This document shows positions 25,317 to 33,303 of a stretch of DNA of 41,640 bases, piece after piece. Origin of the DNA: CAVYPR01 sp052145775 (GTDB lineage Bacteria; Actinomycetota; Acidimicrobiia; Acidimicrobiales; RAAP-2). A program made the position numbers and the translations under genes. How positions within the stretch are numbered: position 1 is the stretch's first letter; each line of letters opens with the position of its first letter. A model generated the notes under the pieces. That model searched no databases. It saw only the letters and a program-made list of their open reading frames with translations, and was not told the DNA's origin. Location: contig JBKQNY010000151.1 in the NCBI GenBank assembly GCA_052145775.1, positions 1-41,640 on the forward strand, in the 5' to 3' direction.

Positions 25317-25565
25317 TCAAAGAGGTTCGTCACTCCCGGGCGGCGGTAGCCAGCCGCGCGTCGTCCACTCCTCGTGATCGTTTTCGATCTTCTCGATCCG
25401 ATGATGAAGATCCACGATGTGGTCACCAAGCTCGTGGATCGTTTTCGTGAGATCCGCCGCCACCTCGGAGCTGACACCCGAGGTCTCTGACAGGTACTGG
25501 TCGATCGAGGCCTTGAGCTTGCCGATGTCGCGCTCGAACCCCGATTCGCCGTCGGTCGGAACCAC
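25317..25565 (-). CDS. Small hypothetical coiled-coil-like protein
   Basis: An 82-residue, acidic, mostly helical protein. Residues 11-65 have heptad-like hydrophobics (IGKLKASIDQYL, LTKTIHELGDHIVDLHHRIEKI), suggesting a coiled coil; the tail is WTTRGWLPPP. No known family is recognised. Codon use includes more A/T-ending codons than its neighbours, which may mean a lineage-specific or recently acquired gene. The GTG 25565 start has no clear ribosome-binding site. It could be a shadow frame, but the composition reads as a real protein. Confidence 0.5.
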   Translation of the reverse strand: MVPTDGESGFERDIGKLKASIDQYLSETSGVSSEVAADLTKTIHELGDHIVDLHHRIEKIENDHEEWTTRGWLPPPGSDEPL

Positions 25566-25674
25566 TGCCGGAGAGTAACGCCATCGTTCGCAAAATGGAA
25601 GCGCCCGATCCTGGCCGCTCTACACCGGGACCTTCCGCAGGTGCGACAGCGCCCCGTTGTGCGGCGGCGGTGGC

Positions 25675-26586
25675 TCAGTCCCCGGTGTCAACGGCGCGGC
25701 GCAGCTTGGCGCAGGCGTCGTCGAGAGCGGCGGCGCCGGTCGGAAGCACGTCGCCCATGGTGAAGAATCCGTGCATCTGGCCGTCGTAGCGGGAGACCTC
25801 GACGGCCACCCCAGCCGCCGACAGCCGCTCGGCGTAGGCCAGGTCCTCGTCGCGCAACGGGTCGTAGCCGGCGACGACCACGTGGGCCGGGCACGTGTCG
25901 GCCAGCTCGGCGTCAGTGGCGAAGAGCGGTGAGACCCGGCGGTCCATGGGGTCGGCGCCCTGCAGGTAGAGGTCGACGAACCACCGCATGGCCGACTTGG
26001 TGAGGAGGTACCCCTCGGCCACGACGTCGTAGGAGGGGAGGGACATCGTGGCGTCGAGGACCGGGTAGGCGAGCAGCTGGTGGCGAAGGCCCGGTACTTC
26101 CAGGGCCACCGCCGCGGCCAGGTTGCCCCCGGCCGAGTCGCCGCCCACCGCCACCGCGTCGGTCCGGCCGCCCACGACCGCCGGGTCCTCCACCACAGCC
26201 CGGGTGACGGCAAGGGCGTCGTCGTAGGCGGCGGGAAAGGGGTGCTCGGGGGCCAGCCGGTAGTCGACCGAAACGACCACGCAGCCGGCCCCGGCCGCCA
26301 GGTCGCGTGCGGTGAAGGTCACGAGCGGTGCCGTGCCGAGCACCCACCCGCCGCCGTGGAACCAGACCAGCACCGGCCGAGGGCCCGTGCCTTCCGGCGT
26401 GGCCACCACGCAGCCGACCCCGGCCACTGAGCGCTCCTCCACCGCGGCCACTGCCGCCCCCTCGTAGGGAAAGAGGGCCAGGCCCTCGGCGGTCATCGTG
26501 CGCGCCTCGTCGGGGGTGAGCGACTCGAGAGGAGGCAACTTCTTGAGTCCGGCGAGGATTCTGTCGGCATCTGGGTCGAGTGGCAC
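25675..26586 (-). CDS. Alpha/beta hydrolase, hormone-sensitive-lipase (HSL) type esterase
   Basis: A 303-residue esterase with the HSL oxyanion motif HGGGW near residue 95, the nucleophile elbow GDSAGGN near residue 165, the acid DPLRDED near 250 and the catalytic His in MHGFFTMG. An N-terminal cap precedes it (DRILAGLKKLPPLESLTPDEAR). The frame is open far upstream on this strand, but only this part matches a family; GTG 26586 follows GGGGGACC. It is divergent from the TesB gene. It likely cleaves short-chain carboxyl esters; substrate unknown. Confidence 0.9.
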   Translation of the reverse strand: MPLDPDADRILAGLKKLPPLESLTPDEARTMTAEGLALFPYEGAAVAAVEERSVAGVGCVVATPEGTGPRPVLVWFHGGGWVLGTAPLVTFTARDLAAGAGCVVVSVDYRLAPEHPFPAAYDDALAVTRAVVEDPAVVGGRTDAVAVGGDSAGGNLAAAVALEVPGLRHQLLAYPVLDATMSLPSYDVVAEGYLLTKSAMRWFVDLYLQGADPMDRRVSPLFATDAELADTCPAHVVVAGYDPLRDEDLAYAERLSAAGVAVEVSRYDGQMHGFFTMGDVLPTGAAALDDACAKLRRAVDTGD

Positions 26587-26673
26587 CTGGTCCCCCGGTG
26601 GTCGCGAAGAGGATCGAGAGTACCGCCGGCCTCGGCGGGACGGCCGCGCCGCCGGTGTGCCATCATCCCCGCC

Positions 26674-27528
26674 GTGGGCAAGCTCGACGAGTTGCTGGCG
26701 GCGCTCGAGCTCGAGCCGGTCGGCGAGGGGCGCTTCGTGGCGCAGAACTTCGCCGCCGGACTCGGCGGGGTCGTCTTTGGGGGCCAACTGCTGGCCCAGA
26801 CCATCGTGGCCGGCGCCACCGTCGACCCGACCAAGGACGTGCGGTCGGTGCACACGATCTTCGCCAGAGGCGGCGCGCTCGACAAGCCGCTCGACATCGA
26901 GGTGGAGCCGATGCACGTCGGGCGGGCGATGGGCAGCGCCACGGTCACCGTCCGCCAGGGCGAGCGGCTGTGTACCCGGTCCCTGGTGCTGCTCAGCGCA
27001 GACGAGCCCGATCTCGTCCGTCACGGGGCCGAGCCGCCGGCGGTCGCCGGTCCGGCCGATGCGGTGCCCTCCGCGCACGGCGGCGACTTCTGGGAGATCA
27101 GGGTCGTCGGCGGGGTGGACCTGGCCGACCCCGACGCGGTGGGGCCGGCCGAGCTGTTCGTGTGGAGCCGGTTCCCCGGGGCCGAGGTGACCGGTCTGCT
27201 CGGCCAGGCCCTCCTCTCCTACGCCACCGACGGGTTCCTGATCGGCACGGCCATGCGGCCCCACGAGGGCGTGGGGCAGTCGATGGCTCACGTCTCGATC
27301 TCCACGAGCGTCCTCTCCCACACGCTCAGCTTCCACGAGCCGGTGAACGCCGGAAACTGGTACCTGCTCGCCCAGAGCAGCCCGTACGCGGGACGGGGAC
27401 GCTCCTACGGCCGAGGCGACATCTTCTCCGAGGACGGCAACCTGGTCGCCTCCTTCGTCCAGGAGAACATGATCCGGGCCTTCCCCGAGGGCCAGGGCCC
27501 CCACGCCGGGGGCCGGTCCAAGTTCTGA
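26674..27528 (+). CDS. tesB: Acyl-CoA thioesterase II (TesB family)
   Basis: A 284-residue double-hotdog thioesterase hydrolysing acyl-CoA to acid and CoA. It shows VFGGQLLAQTIVAG in the first hotdog, VHTIFARGGALDKPLDIEV, and the second hotdog with LLSYATDGFLIGTAM, a SISTSVL strand with FHEP and NWYLLAQSS, and LVASFVQENMIR. The expected Asp (YATDG), Thr/Ser and Gln (VQE) catalytic positions are present. GTG 26674 gives the family-like start GKLDELLAAL. It may recycle CoA from dead-end acyl-CoAs of the pathway. It is followed after about 110 bases by the HMGCS-like gene. Confidence 0.9.
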   Translation: MGKLDELLAALELEPVGEGRFVAQNFAAGLGGVVFGGQLLAQTIVAGATVDPTKDVRSVHTIFARGGALDKPLDIEVEPMHVGRAMGSATVTVRQGERLCTRSLVLLSADEPDLVRHGAEPPAVAGPADAVPSAHGGDFWEIRVVGGVDLADPDAVGPAELFVWSRFPGAEVTGLLGQALLSYATDGFLIGTAMRPHEGVGQSMAHVSISTSVLSHTLSFHEPVNAGNWYLLAQSSPYAGRGRSYGRGDIFSEDGNLVASFVQENMIRAFPEGQGPHAGGRSKF

Positions 27529-27551
27529 TCGGCGGCCCCGTCGCCTAGGAT
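27523..27551 (+). promoter_or_regulatory. Possible promoter of the HMGCS-like/thiolase pair
   Basis: TTCTGA (27523-27528) and TAGGAT (27546-27551) are separated by 17 bases. The match at -35 is weak, the -10 fair. It overlaps the TesB stop codon and leaves an ~80-base leader before ATG 27640, which has GGGAGG upstream. Confidence 0.35.
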
Positions 27552-27639
27552 CGTCGGTCGGGCTGCGCCGCGCAACGGTGCCGCCCGAACGCGGCAACCG
27601 CCGGCTGACGGCGATCTGTGCAGGGAGGTCGAAGAGGCG

Positions 27640-29100
27640 ATGGCAGCGGGTATCGGGTCCTGGGGCGTGTACCTCCCGTTCTGGCGCCTGGAGCGCAAAG
27701 ACATCGGCCAGACGCTGGGGTCCCCGGCCGGGCGGGGGACCAGGACGGTCGCCTCCTACGACGAGGACACCACCACCCTCGGGGTCGAGGCCGGCCGCCG
27801 GGCCCTCGCCTCTGCTCCGGCGGCCGCGGTGGAGGAGCTCTACTTCTCCACCCCCGAGCCCGCCTACCAGGACAAGACCAACGCCACCACGATCCACGCC
27901 GCCCTGGGACTGGACCGCCGCACCGGCGCCTACGACCTGGTGGGCTCGGCCCGCTCGGGCGTGGCCGCCCTCGTGGCCGCGCAGCTGGCCGGCCGTCAGC
28001 ACCCCGCCCTGACCGTCGTCTCGGAGCTGCGCACCGGCCTGGCCGGGGGGGCCGACGAGCGGGACTCGGGGGACGGGGCCGTGGCCTTCGGTTTTGTCCC
28101 CGACGGGGCCGTGGCCGAGCTCGTGGCCCGCGCCGCGGCCAGCGAGGAGTTCCTCGACCGCTGGCGGGTGCCGGGCGAGTCGAGCTCGCACCAGTGGGAA
28201 GAGCGGTTCGGCGAGACCGCCTACGTCCCCCTGGCCCAGGAGGTCTTCACCGACGCCCTGAAGCAGGCCGGCATCACCGCCGAGTCCGTCGATCACCTGG
28301 TGGTCACCGGGCTGCACACCCGGGCCGTCCGGTCCATCCGCACCGCCCTCGGGGTGGGCGAGGCGGCCCTGGCGCCCGACCACGCCGGTGAGGTCGGGAA
28401 CCTGGGCGCGGCCCAGCTCGGTTTCCTCTTGGCCGACGTCCTGGAGCGGGCCACCCCCGGCCAGACGGTCGTCACCCTGCAGCTGGCCGACGGGGCCGAC
28501 GCCATGGTGTGGAGGACCACGGACGCGCTGGTCGAGGCCCAGGCGCGCCGGGGTGAGGCCGGGCTCGCCACCGTGGCCGAGCAGCTCGGGTCGGGCCACG
28601 CCGTCTCCTACGCCTCGTTCCTCACCTGGCGCGGCCAGCTGCGGCGCGAGCCCCCCCGGCGACCCGAACCCGATCGTCCCGGCGCGCCCAACATGTTGCG
28701 CCGCGAGGGGTGGAAGTACGGGTTCGAGGCCAGCCGGTGCCTGGTCTGCGGCTTCCGGCACATGCCGCCCACCCGGGTCTGCCTGCGCTGCAAGTCGGTG
28801 GACCAGATGGAGCCCGAGCGGCTGGCCGACACCAAGGGCGTGGTGGCCACCTTCGCCATCGACCACCTGGCCTTCTCGATGTCGCCGCCGACGGTCGGCG
28901 TCGTCGTCGACTTCGACGGCGGCGGCCGCTACCGCTGCGAGCTGACCGATGCCGACGCCACCACCGTCAAGATCGGCAATCGGGTGGAGATGACCTTCCG
29001 GCGCTTCTACAGCGCCGAGGGGATGCACAATTACTTCTGGAAGGCCAGGCCGGTCACCGGCGGGGCCGCGGGCGAGCCGGCACCGGCGAAGGAGGCGTAG
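27640..29100 (+). CDS. HMG-CoA-synthase-like domain fused to a zinc-ribbon/OB-fold (DUF35) domain
   Basis: A 486-residue fusion. Residues 1-330 follow the thiolase-fold HMG-CoA synthase pattern (GIGSWGVYLPFWRL, ASYDEDTTTLGVEAGRRAL, VTLQLADGADAMV). Residues 350-470 are a DUF35 module: a ribbon with C367, C370, C381, C384 and an OB-fold (GVVATFAIDHLAFS to RRFYSAEGMHNYFW). At the catalytic Cys (archaeal ACKAGT) it has GSARSG (102-107), and at the FHQP His it has VTGLH (222-226). Both residues look lost. In archaea, thiolase, HMGCS and a separate DUF35 protein form a substrate-channelling complex, and DUF35 partners actinobacterial Ltp2/ChsH2 aldolases. The thiolase gene starts 2 bases after this one. 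Confidence 0.83.
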   Translation: MAAGIGSWGVYLPFWRLERKDIGQTLGSPAGRGTRTVASYDEDTTTLGVEAGRRALASAPAAAVEELYFSTPEPAYQDKTNATTIHAALGLDRRTGAYDLVGSARSGVAALVAAQLAGRQHPALTVVSELRTGLAGGADERDSGDGAVAFGFVPDGAVAELVARAAASEEFLDRWRVPGESSSHQWEERFGETAYVPLAQEVFTDALKQAGITAESVDHLVVTGLHTRAVRSIRTALGVGEAALAPDHAGEVGNLGAAQLGFLLADVLERATPGQTVVTLQLADGADAMVWRTTDALVEAQARRGEAGLATVAEQLGSGHAVSYASFLTWRGQLRREPPRRPEPDRPGAPNMLRREGWKYGFEASRCLVCGFRHMPPTRVCLRCKSVDQMEPERLADTKGVVATFAIDHLAFSMSPPTVGVVVDFDGGGRYRCELTDADATTVKIGNRVEMTFRRFYSAEGMHNYFWKARPVTGGAAGEPAPAKEA

Positions 29101-29102
29101 CG

Positions 29103-30308
29103 ATGGCCAGCAACGGCATTCGGGACAGGGTGGCCATCGTCGGCATGGGCTGCACCGCGTTCGGGGAGCGTTGGGACAAGGGGACCGACGACTTGCTCAC
29201 CGACGCCGCGGTGGACGCCATCGCCGACGCCGGGGTGCAGATGGACGACATCGACGCCTTCTGGCTCGGCACCATGGGCTCGGGAAATTCTGGGCTCACC
29301 CTCTCGCGCCCGCTCAAGCTCGACTACCGGCCGGTGAGCCGGCTGGAGAACTTCTGCGCCACCGGCTCGGAGGCCTTCCGCAACGCCTGCTACGCCGTGG
29401 CCTCGGGGGCCTACGACCTGGCCATGGCCATCGGTGTCGAGAAGTTGAAGGACTCGGGCTACTCGGGGCTGACCGGCATCCACCTGGTGGGCGACGGGAC
29501 CGGGGGATCGCTCACCGCCCCCGCCACCTTTTCGTTTCTCGTCCCGTCCTACTGCGAAAAGTACGGGGTGGACACCGACGTGATGAAGGAGGTCATGACC
29601 CGCATCGCCTGGAAGAACCACTACAACGGGGCCCGCAATCCCCGCGCCCAGTTCCGCAAGGAGGTGCCGATGGAGACGATCTCCAAGTCACCGCGGGTCG
29701 CCGGCGAGCTGGGGGTCTTCGACTGCAGCGGCGTCTCCGACGGCTCGGCGGCGGCCATCGTCTGCCGGGTGGAGGACGCCCATCGCTACACCGACTCGCC
29801 GCTCTACGTGAAGGGGCTCAGCTTCGTGGCCGGCCCCGCCGCCGGTCCCATCGACCCCGAGTACGACTACACGACCTTCGAGGAGGTGGTGCGCTCGGGC
29901 CGCGACGCCTACCACCAGGCGGGGATCACCGACCCGCGCCGGCAGTTGGCCATGGCCGAGGTCCACGACTGCTTCACCCCGACCGAGCTGGTGCTTATGG
30001 AGGACCTGGGCTTCGCCGACCGGGGTACCGCCTGGAAGGAGGTGCTGGCCGGCACGTTCGACCTCGACGGCGAGCTCCCGGTCAACCCCGACGGCGGCCT
30101 CAAGAGCTTCGGCCACCCCATCGGCGCCTCGGGGCTGCGGATGCTCTTCGAGTGCTGGCTGCAACTCCGCCGCCAGGCCCCGCCCGATCGTCAGATCAAG
30201 ACGGTCACCGAGGGCGGACGCACGATGGGGATCACCCACAACCTGGGCGGCGGTCCCGGCGAGTGCGTGAGCTTCGTGAGCGTGGTGGGGTCCGAGCCCA
30301 GCGCCTGA
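29103..30308 (+). CDS. Thiolase family protein (acetyl-CoA acetyltransferase/SCPx type)
   Basis: A 401-residue thiolase with a complete active site: nucleophile Cys85 in ENFCATGSEAFRN, VHDCFTPTE, the GHPIGASG His loop and the GGGPGECVSF cysteine. The gene is read from ATG 29103, 2 bases after the HMGCS/DUF35 fusion; the longer frame upstream overlaps that gene. SCPx-type thiolases act on branched or bulky 3-ketoacyl-CoAs. With the DUF35 partner it likely forms a complex for C-C cleavage or condensation. The stop codon lies in a hairpin. Confidence 0.92.
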   Translation: MASNGIRDRVAIVGMGCTAFGERWDKGTDDLLTDAAVDAIADAGVQMDDIDAFWLGTMGSGNSGLTLSRPLKLDYRPVSRLENFCATGSEAFRNACYAVASGAYDLAMAIGVEKLKDSGYSGLTGIHLVGDGTGGSLTAPATFSFLVPSYCEKYGVDTDVMKEVMTRIAWKNHYNGARNPRAQFRKEVPMETISKSPRVAGELGVFDCSGVSDGSAAAIVCRVEDAHRYTDSPLYVKGLSFVAGPAAGPIDPEYDYTTFEEVVRSGRDAYHQAGITDPRRQLAMAEVHDCFTPTELVLMEDLGFADRGTAWKEVLAGTFDLDGELPVNPDGGLKSFGHPIGASGLRMLFECWLQLRRQAPPDRQIKTVTEGGRTMGITHNLGGGPGECVSFVSVVGSEPSA

Positions 30309-30331
30309 GGCCGGGCTCGGCGCTCAGGCGC
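30301..30331. terminator. Bidirectional terminator hairpin spanning both stop codons
   Basis: GCGCCTGAG (30301-30309) pairs with CTCAGGCGC (30323-30331), and inside it GCCG (30310-30313) pairs with CGGC (30318-30321) around the loop GGCT, with one bulged G. The stem includes the thiolase TGA and, on the other strand, the TGA of the VOC gene. Confidence 0.7.
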
Positions 30332-30755
30332 GCGCTGCGAGGAGTTCGACCACCTGCCCGTCGGGGTCGCAGATGCAGACGGCGGCCCCCACGTCGGTTT
30401 CGCCGAGCACCGTACCTCCGTACTCGGCCACCCTGGCCACGATGCCCCGGAGGTCGCCGACGGTGACCGAGAGGTGGGTGAGGCCCGGCTGGTTCATCGG
30501 GTGTTCGGCAGCCGGGGGGTTCCCCTCGCGGTCCCAGTGGAGCAACTCCAGCACGAAGCCGTCGAGCACGAGGTAGACGGCGGTGAGGTTGGTGGGGGAG
30601 GGCACCCGGCAGATCGTCGAGGTGCCCTCGTCGGGGGGCGCCAGCTCGCGCTGGTAAGTGAAGCCGAGCAGCTCCTCGTAGAAGCGGCGGCTGCGGGCGA
30701 GATCGGTGACGGCGAGGCCGACCCAGTTGAACCGCACCTTGGCCGCTTCTGACAC
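30324..30755 (-). CDS. VOC (glyoxalase/dioxygenase fold) protein
   Basis: A 143-residue single-domain VOC protein: FNWVGLAVTDLARSRRFYEELLGF at the N-terminus (split here over two motifs), LVLDGFVLELLHWDREGNP, LTHLSVTVGDLRGIVARV and CDPDGQVVELL. The His in LTHLSV and the two Glu in LELL and VELL are the expected metal ligands; the first His position is Asn/Trp (FNWVG), so the site may be incomplete. GTG 30755 follows GGAAGGAAGG. Epimerase, lyase or dioxygenase activity cannot be chosen from sequence. Confidence 0.82.
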   Translation of the reverse strand: MSEAAKVRFNWVGLAVTDLARSRRFYEELLGFTYQRELAPPDEGTSTICRVPSPTNLTAVYLVLDGFVLELLHWDREGNPPAAEHPMNQPGLTHLSVTVGDLRGIVARVAEYGGTVLGETDVGAAVCICDPDGQVVELLAARA

Positions 30756-30854
30756 CGTCGCACCTTCCTTCCGGCCGCCGGGGGGCCGGCGACCGGCCAG
30801 ATACTATTTCTCCCGCGAGCCGAGACGCTCTCGACTCTTCGGAGGTGGTGCGCG

Positions 30855-32075
30855 GTGGCTGGTGCCGGTGGTGCGGACCCGATGGCCGAGAATGACGATC
30901 AGGCGGCGCTGCGCCAGCTGGCACGCGAGGTGGCCCAGCGCGAGGTGGCGCCGCGTGCCGCCCAGGGCGACGAGACCGGCGAGGTCCCCTACGAGGCCAT
31001 CAAGGCGCTGGCCGCGGCCGACCTCTTCCGGGTGACCATCGGCGAGAAGTGGGGTGGGCTGGGTTTCGGCGACGTCGAGGCCTCCATCGTCCTCGAGGAG
31101 ATCGCCCGCCAGGATGTCTCGACGGCCATCTGCTGCCAGCTCGCCTACAACGGCCCGCCACGGGGTATCGAGCACCTTGGCGGGCCGGCCCTGAAGGAGC
31201 GGTGGCTGCCGGCGGTGGCCGACGGCGAGGCCATCGTGAGCATCGGGATCACCGAGCCCGACGCCGGCTCCGCCGTGCAGAACATGCGCAGCTCGCTCGT
31301 GGCCGACGGGCCGGGCCGCTGGCGGCTGAACGGCTACAAGAACTACTCGACCCTCGGCCACGCCGCGGCGGGCGTGCTGGTCTGGTGCCGCTGGCCGGGT
31401 GGGGAGGGAGCCAAGGGCATCGGGGCCGTGGTGGTCCCCATGGACCGCGACGGCGTTGAGCTGACCGGCCGCCACAAGGGGATGGGCATCCACGCCGCCA
31501 CCGAGGCCGAGATCGCCTTCGACGGGGTGGAGGTCACCGCCGACGACGTGCTCTTGGCCGGTGACCCGGCCACCAACGACTCGTTCAAGGTGCTGCTGGC
31601 CCACCTGAACCACGAGCGGTGCGGCAACGCCGCCATGTGTGTCGGCGCCGCCCAGGGTGCCCTCGAGCGGGCGGTGGTCTACATGGGCGAGCGGGTGGTG
31701 GGCGGGCGTCCCATCGCCGAGCTGCAGGGGCTCCAGTGGAAACTGGCCGACATGGCGGTGCAGCTCGAGGGGGCGAGGCTGCTCCTGGCCCGGGCGGTCC
31801 GGCTGGCCGGCCCGGGGGGCACGCCGCCGGCCCTGGAGACGGCCATGGCCAAGACGGCGGCCAACCTGGCGGCCAAGTTCGTCTGCGACGAGGCCATGCA
31901 GATCCACGGAGGCTACGGCTACAGCCGGGAGTACCCGCTCGAACGCGCCTACCGCGACATCAGGGGACTGTGCATCGGGGCCGGCACCATCGAGGCCCAG
32001 CGCAACTACATCGGCTCCAGCGTGGCCCGGGGGGCGACCACCGTGTCGCCCGGCTGGTGCGCGCCGGCGCGCTGA
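30855..32075 (+). CDS. Acyl-CoA dehydrogenase family protein
   Basis: A 406-residue dehydrogenase: KWGGLGFGDVEASIVLEEIA, GITEPDAGSAVQNM, a GYKNYSTLGHAA segment, and the C-terminal MQIHGGYGYSREYPLERAYRD and GAGTIEAQRN. The MCAD Glu376 position is Gly, with a Glu-Arg (NHERCGNAA) at the IVD-type base. GGAGGTG lies 7 bases before GTG 30855; ATG 30882 is an alternative. A TACTAT -10-like box is at 30802-30807 without a good -35. It is unpaired with other dehydrogenase genes and converges with the SDR gene. Confidence 0.9.
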   Translation: MAGAGGADPMAENDDQAALRQLAREVAQREVAPRAAQGDETGEVPYEAIKALAAADLFRVTIGEKWGGLGFGDVEASIVLEEIARQDVSTAICCQLAYNGPPRGIEHLGGPALKERWLPAVADGEAIVSIGITEPDAGSAVQNMRSSLVADGPGRWRLNGYKNYSTLGHAAAGVLVWCRWPGGEGAKGIGAVVVPMDRDGVELTGRHKGMGIHAATEAEIAFDGVEVTADDVLLAGDPATNDSFKVLLAHLNHERCGNAAMCVGAAQGALERAVVYMGERVVGGRPIAELQGLQWKLADMAVQLEGARLLLARAVRLAGPGGTPPALETAMAKTAANLAAKFVCDEAMQIHGGYGYSREYPLERAYRDIRGLCIGAGTIEAQRNYIGSSVARGATTVSPGWCAPAR

Positions 32076-32099
32076 GCACCCGGCGCAATCAGCGCGCCG
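32065..32099. terminator. Bidirectional terminator hairpin spanning both stop codons
   Basis: CGGCGCGCTGA (32065-32075) pairs perfectly with TCAGCGCGCCG (32089-32099), an 11-bp stem with a 13-base loop. The arms end exactly in the TGA of the dehydrogenase and of the SDR on the opposite strand. Confidence 0.7.
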
Positions 32100-32856
32100 T
32101 GTAGCCGCCGTCGACGGCGAACCAGGCGCCGGTGCAGAACGAGGCGGCGTCGGAGGCGAGGAACGCCACCGTCTCGGCCACCTCCCACGGCTCCCCCAGG
32201 CGCGGCATGGCCTGCATGGACAGCTGGGCGTCGCGCACCGCCGGGATCGAGAAGGGCTCGATGGTCATGGGGGTGTCCATGTTGCCCGGGCCGATGGCGT
32301 TCACCCGCAGCCCCTTGTGGCTGTACTCGAGGGCGGCCGAGCGGGTCAGGCCGAGCACACCGTGCTTGGAGGCCGTGTAGGCCGCGGCGACGGCCAGGCC
32401 GGCCACCGACATGATCGACCCGATGTTCACGATCGAGCCGTGACCGGACGCCAGGAGGGCGGGGATCTCGGCCCGCATGCAGTAGAAGACGCCGTCGAGG
32501 TTGACCGAGAGCAGCCGGCGCCAGGTCTCGGGCGACGTGTCGGCCACCGCGGTGCCCCCGGCATTGGCCACGCCGGCGCAGTTGCAGGCGATGTTGAGAC
32601 CGCCGAAGGCCGCCACCGCGGCCGCCACCATGGCTTCGCACTCCTCGGGCCGGCTCACGTCGACGGCGAAGGGCACCGCCGAAGGGCCGATCCCCGCGGC
32701 CACCTCCTCGGCCCCCTCGGCATTGCGGTCGGCCACCAGCACCCGCGCCCCGCGCTCGGCCAGCAGGCGGGCCGACGACGCCCCCAACCCCGAGGCCCCA
32801 CCCGTGACGACGGCCACGCGACCCGAGAGGTCGAGACGTCCCAGATTCCCCGCCAC
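32089..32856 (-). CDS. Short-chain dehydrogenase/reductase (SDR)
   Basis: A 255-residue classical SDR that oxidises or reduces a hydroxy/keto group with NAD(P). It has the cofactor loop TGGASGLG near residue 15, VADRN after beta-2, CNCAGVA (NNAG position), the catalytic Ser in NIGSIMSVAG and YTASK with the catalytic Tyr and Lys, then AIGPGNMDTPM. Aspartate in the acidic second strand (VADR) favours NAD. GTG 32856 follows AAAGGAGA, 8 bases away; the longer frame to 33081 overlaps the ferredoxin gene. It could perform the 3-hydroxyacyl-CoA step of the pathway. Confidence 0.9.
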   Translation of the reverse strand: MAGNLGRLDLSGRVAVVTGGASGLGASSARLLAERGARVLVADRNAEGAEEVAAGIGPSAVPFAVDVSRPEECEAMVAAAVAAFGGLNIACNCAGVANAGGTAVADTSPETWRRLLSVNLDGVFYCMRAEIPALLASGHGSIVNIGSIMSVAGLAVAAAYTASKHGVLGLTRSAALEYSHKGLRVNAIGPGNMDTPMTIEPFSIPAVRDAQLSMQAMPRLGEPWEVAETVAFLASDAASFCTGAWFAVDGGYTAR

Positions 32857-32961
32857 CGGCTTTCTCCTTTCGCCGCACGGCTGGCGGCGCGTCAGCACCC
32901 TACGCCGAGCACCATCGACGCCGGGCATGCGAAGCTGGTCGCACGCCGAGGAGGTGGCCGG

Positions 32962-33264
32962 TTGAACGAGGGGGTGCTCACTCGAGGGACCGTGGTCATC
33001 GACGTCGAAGCCTGCAAGGGGTGCGACCTGTGCATTGACGCCTGCCGCCCCGGGGTGCTCGAGATGACCACCGACCGTCACAACCGGCGGGGCCTCCGCT
33101 ACCCCGAGCTGCGCGCCGGGTGCACCGCCTGCCGGGCCTGCGCGCAGGTCTGCCCCGACTTCTGTTTTGAGGTGTGGAAGTTCGGCGAGCCGGTCGAGCT
33201 CGAGGCGGGGCCGGTGCCCTCCGCCCTGGGCGACCCCCGGGTTGTCGGACGCGCCCGGGGCTGA
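32962..33264 (+). CDS. Two-[4Fe-4S] ferredoxin, possible delta subunit for the 2-oxoacid oxidoreductase
   Basis: A 100-residue ferredoxin with two C-x2-C-x2-C-x3-C motifs, ACKGCDLCIDACRP and GCTACRACAQVCPD, each predicted to bind a [4Fe-4S] cluster. I choose TTG 32962 because AGGAGG (32948-32953) sits 8 bases upstream; GTG 32974 is the alternative. Small ferredoxins of this form are the delta subunit or electron acceptor of KorABCD/VorABCD-type enzymes. The gamma-alpha-beta set at 4910-7376 lacks one, but the 25-kb distance makes the link inference. It is divergent from the SDR. Confidence 0.85.
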   Translation: MNEGVLTRGTVVIDVEACKGCDLCIDACRPGVLEMTTDRHNRRGLRYPELRAGCTACRACAQVCPDFCFEVWKFGEPVELEAGPVPSALGDPRVVGRARG

Positions 33265-33303
33265 TGGCCGATGATGGGCTCCGGCTACACCAGGGGATCA
33301 GCC
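33259..33303. repeat. Inverted repeat at the ferredoxin stop
   Basis: GGCTGAT (33259-33265, containing the TGA) matches ATCAGCC (33297-33303) with a 31-base spacer that can fold. A weaker candidate terminator than those at 30301 and 32065. Confidence 0.35.

Noticed and set aside
25675..29028. A 1117-residue minus-strand open frame
   Set aside because: Only its last 303 residues (25675-26586) match a family; the rest is antisense to TesB and the HMGCS-like gene and is low-complexity Gly/Arg/His-rich, typical of a shadow frame in GC-rich DNA.
30784..30798. GGCCGG-CGA-CCGGCC inverted repeat upstream of the dehydrogenase as an operator
   Set aside because: A short GC palindrome with a 3-base spacer is expected by chance in such GC-rich DNA, and no regulator gene adjoins it.
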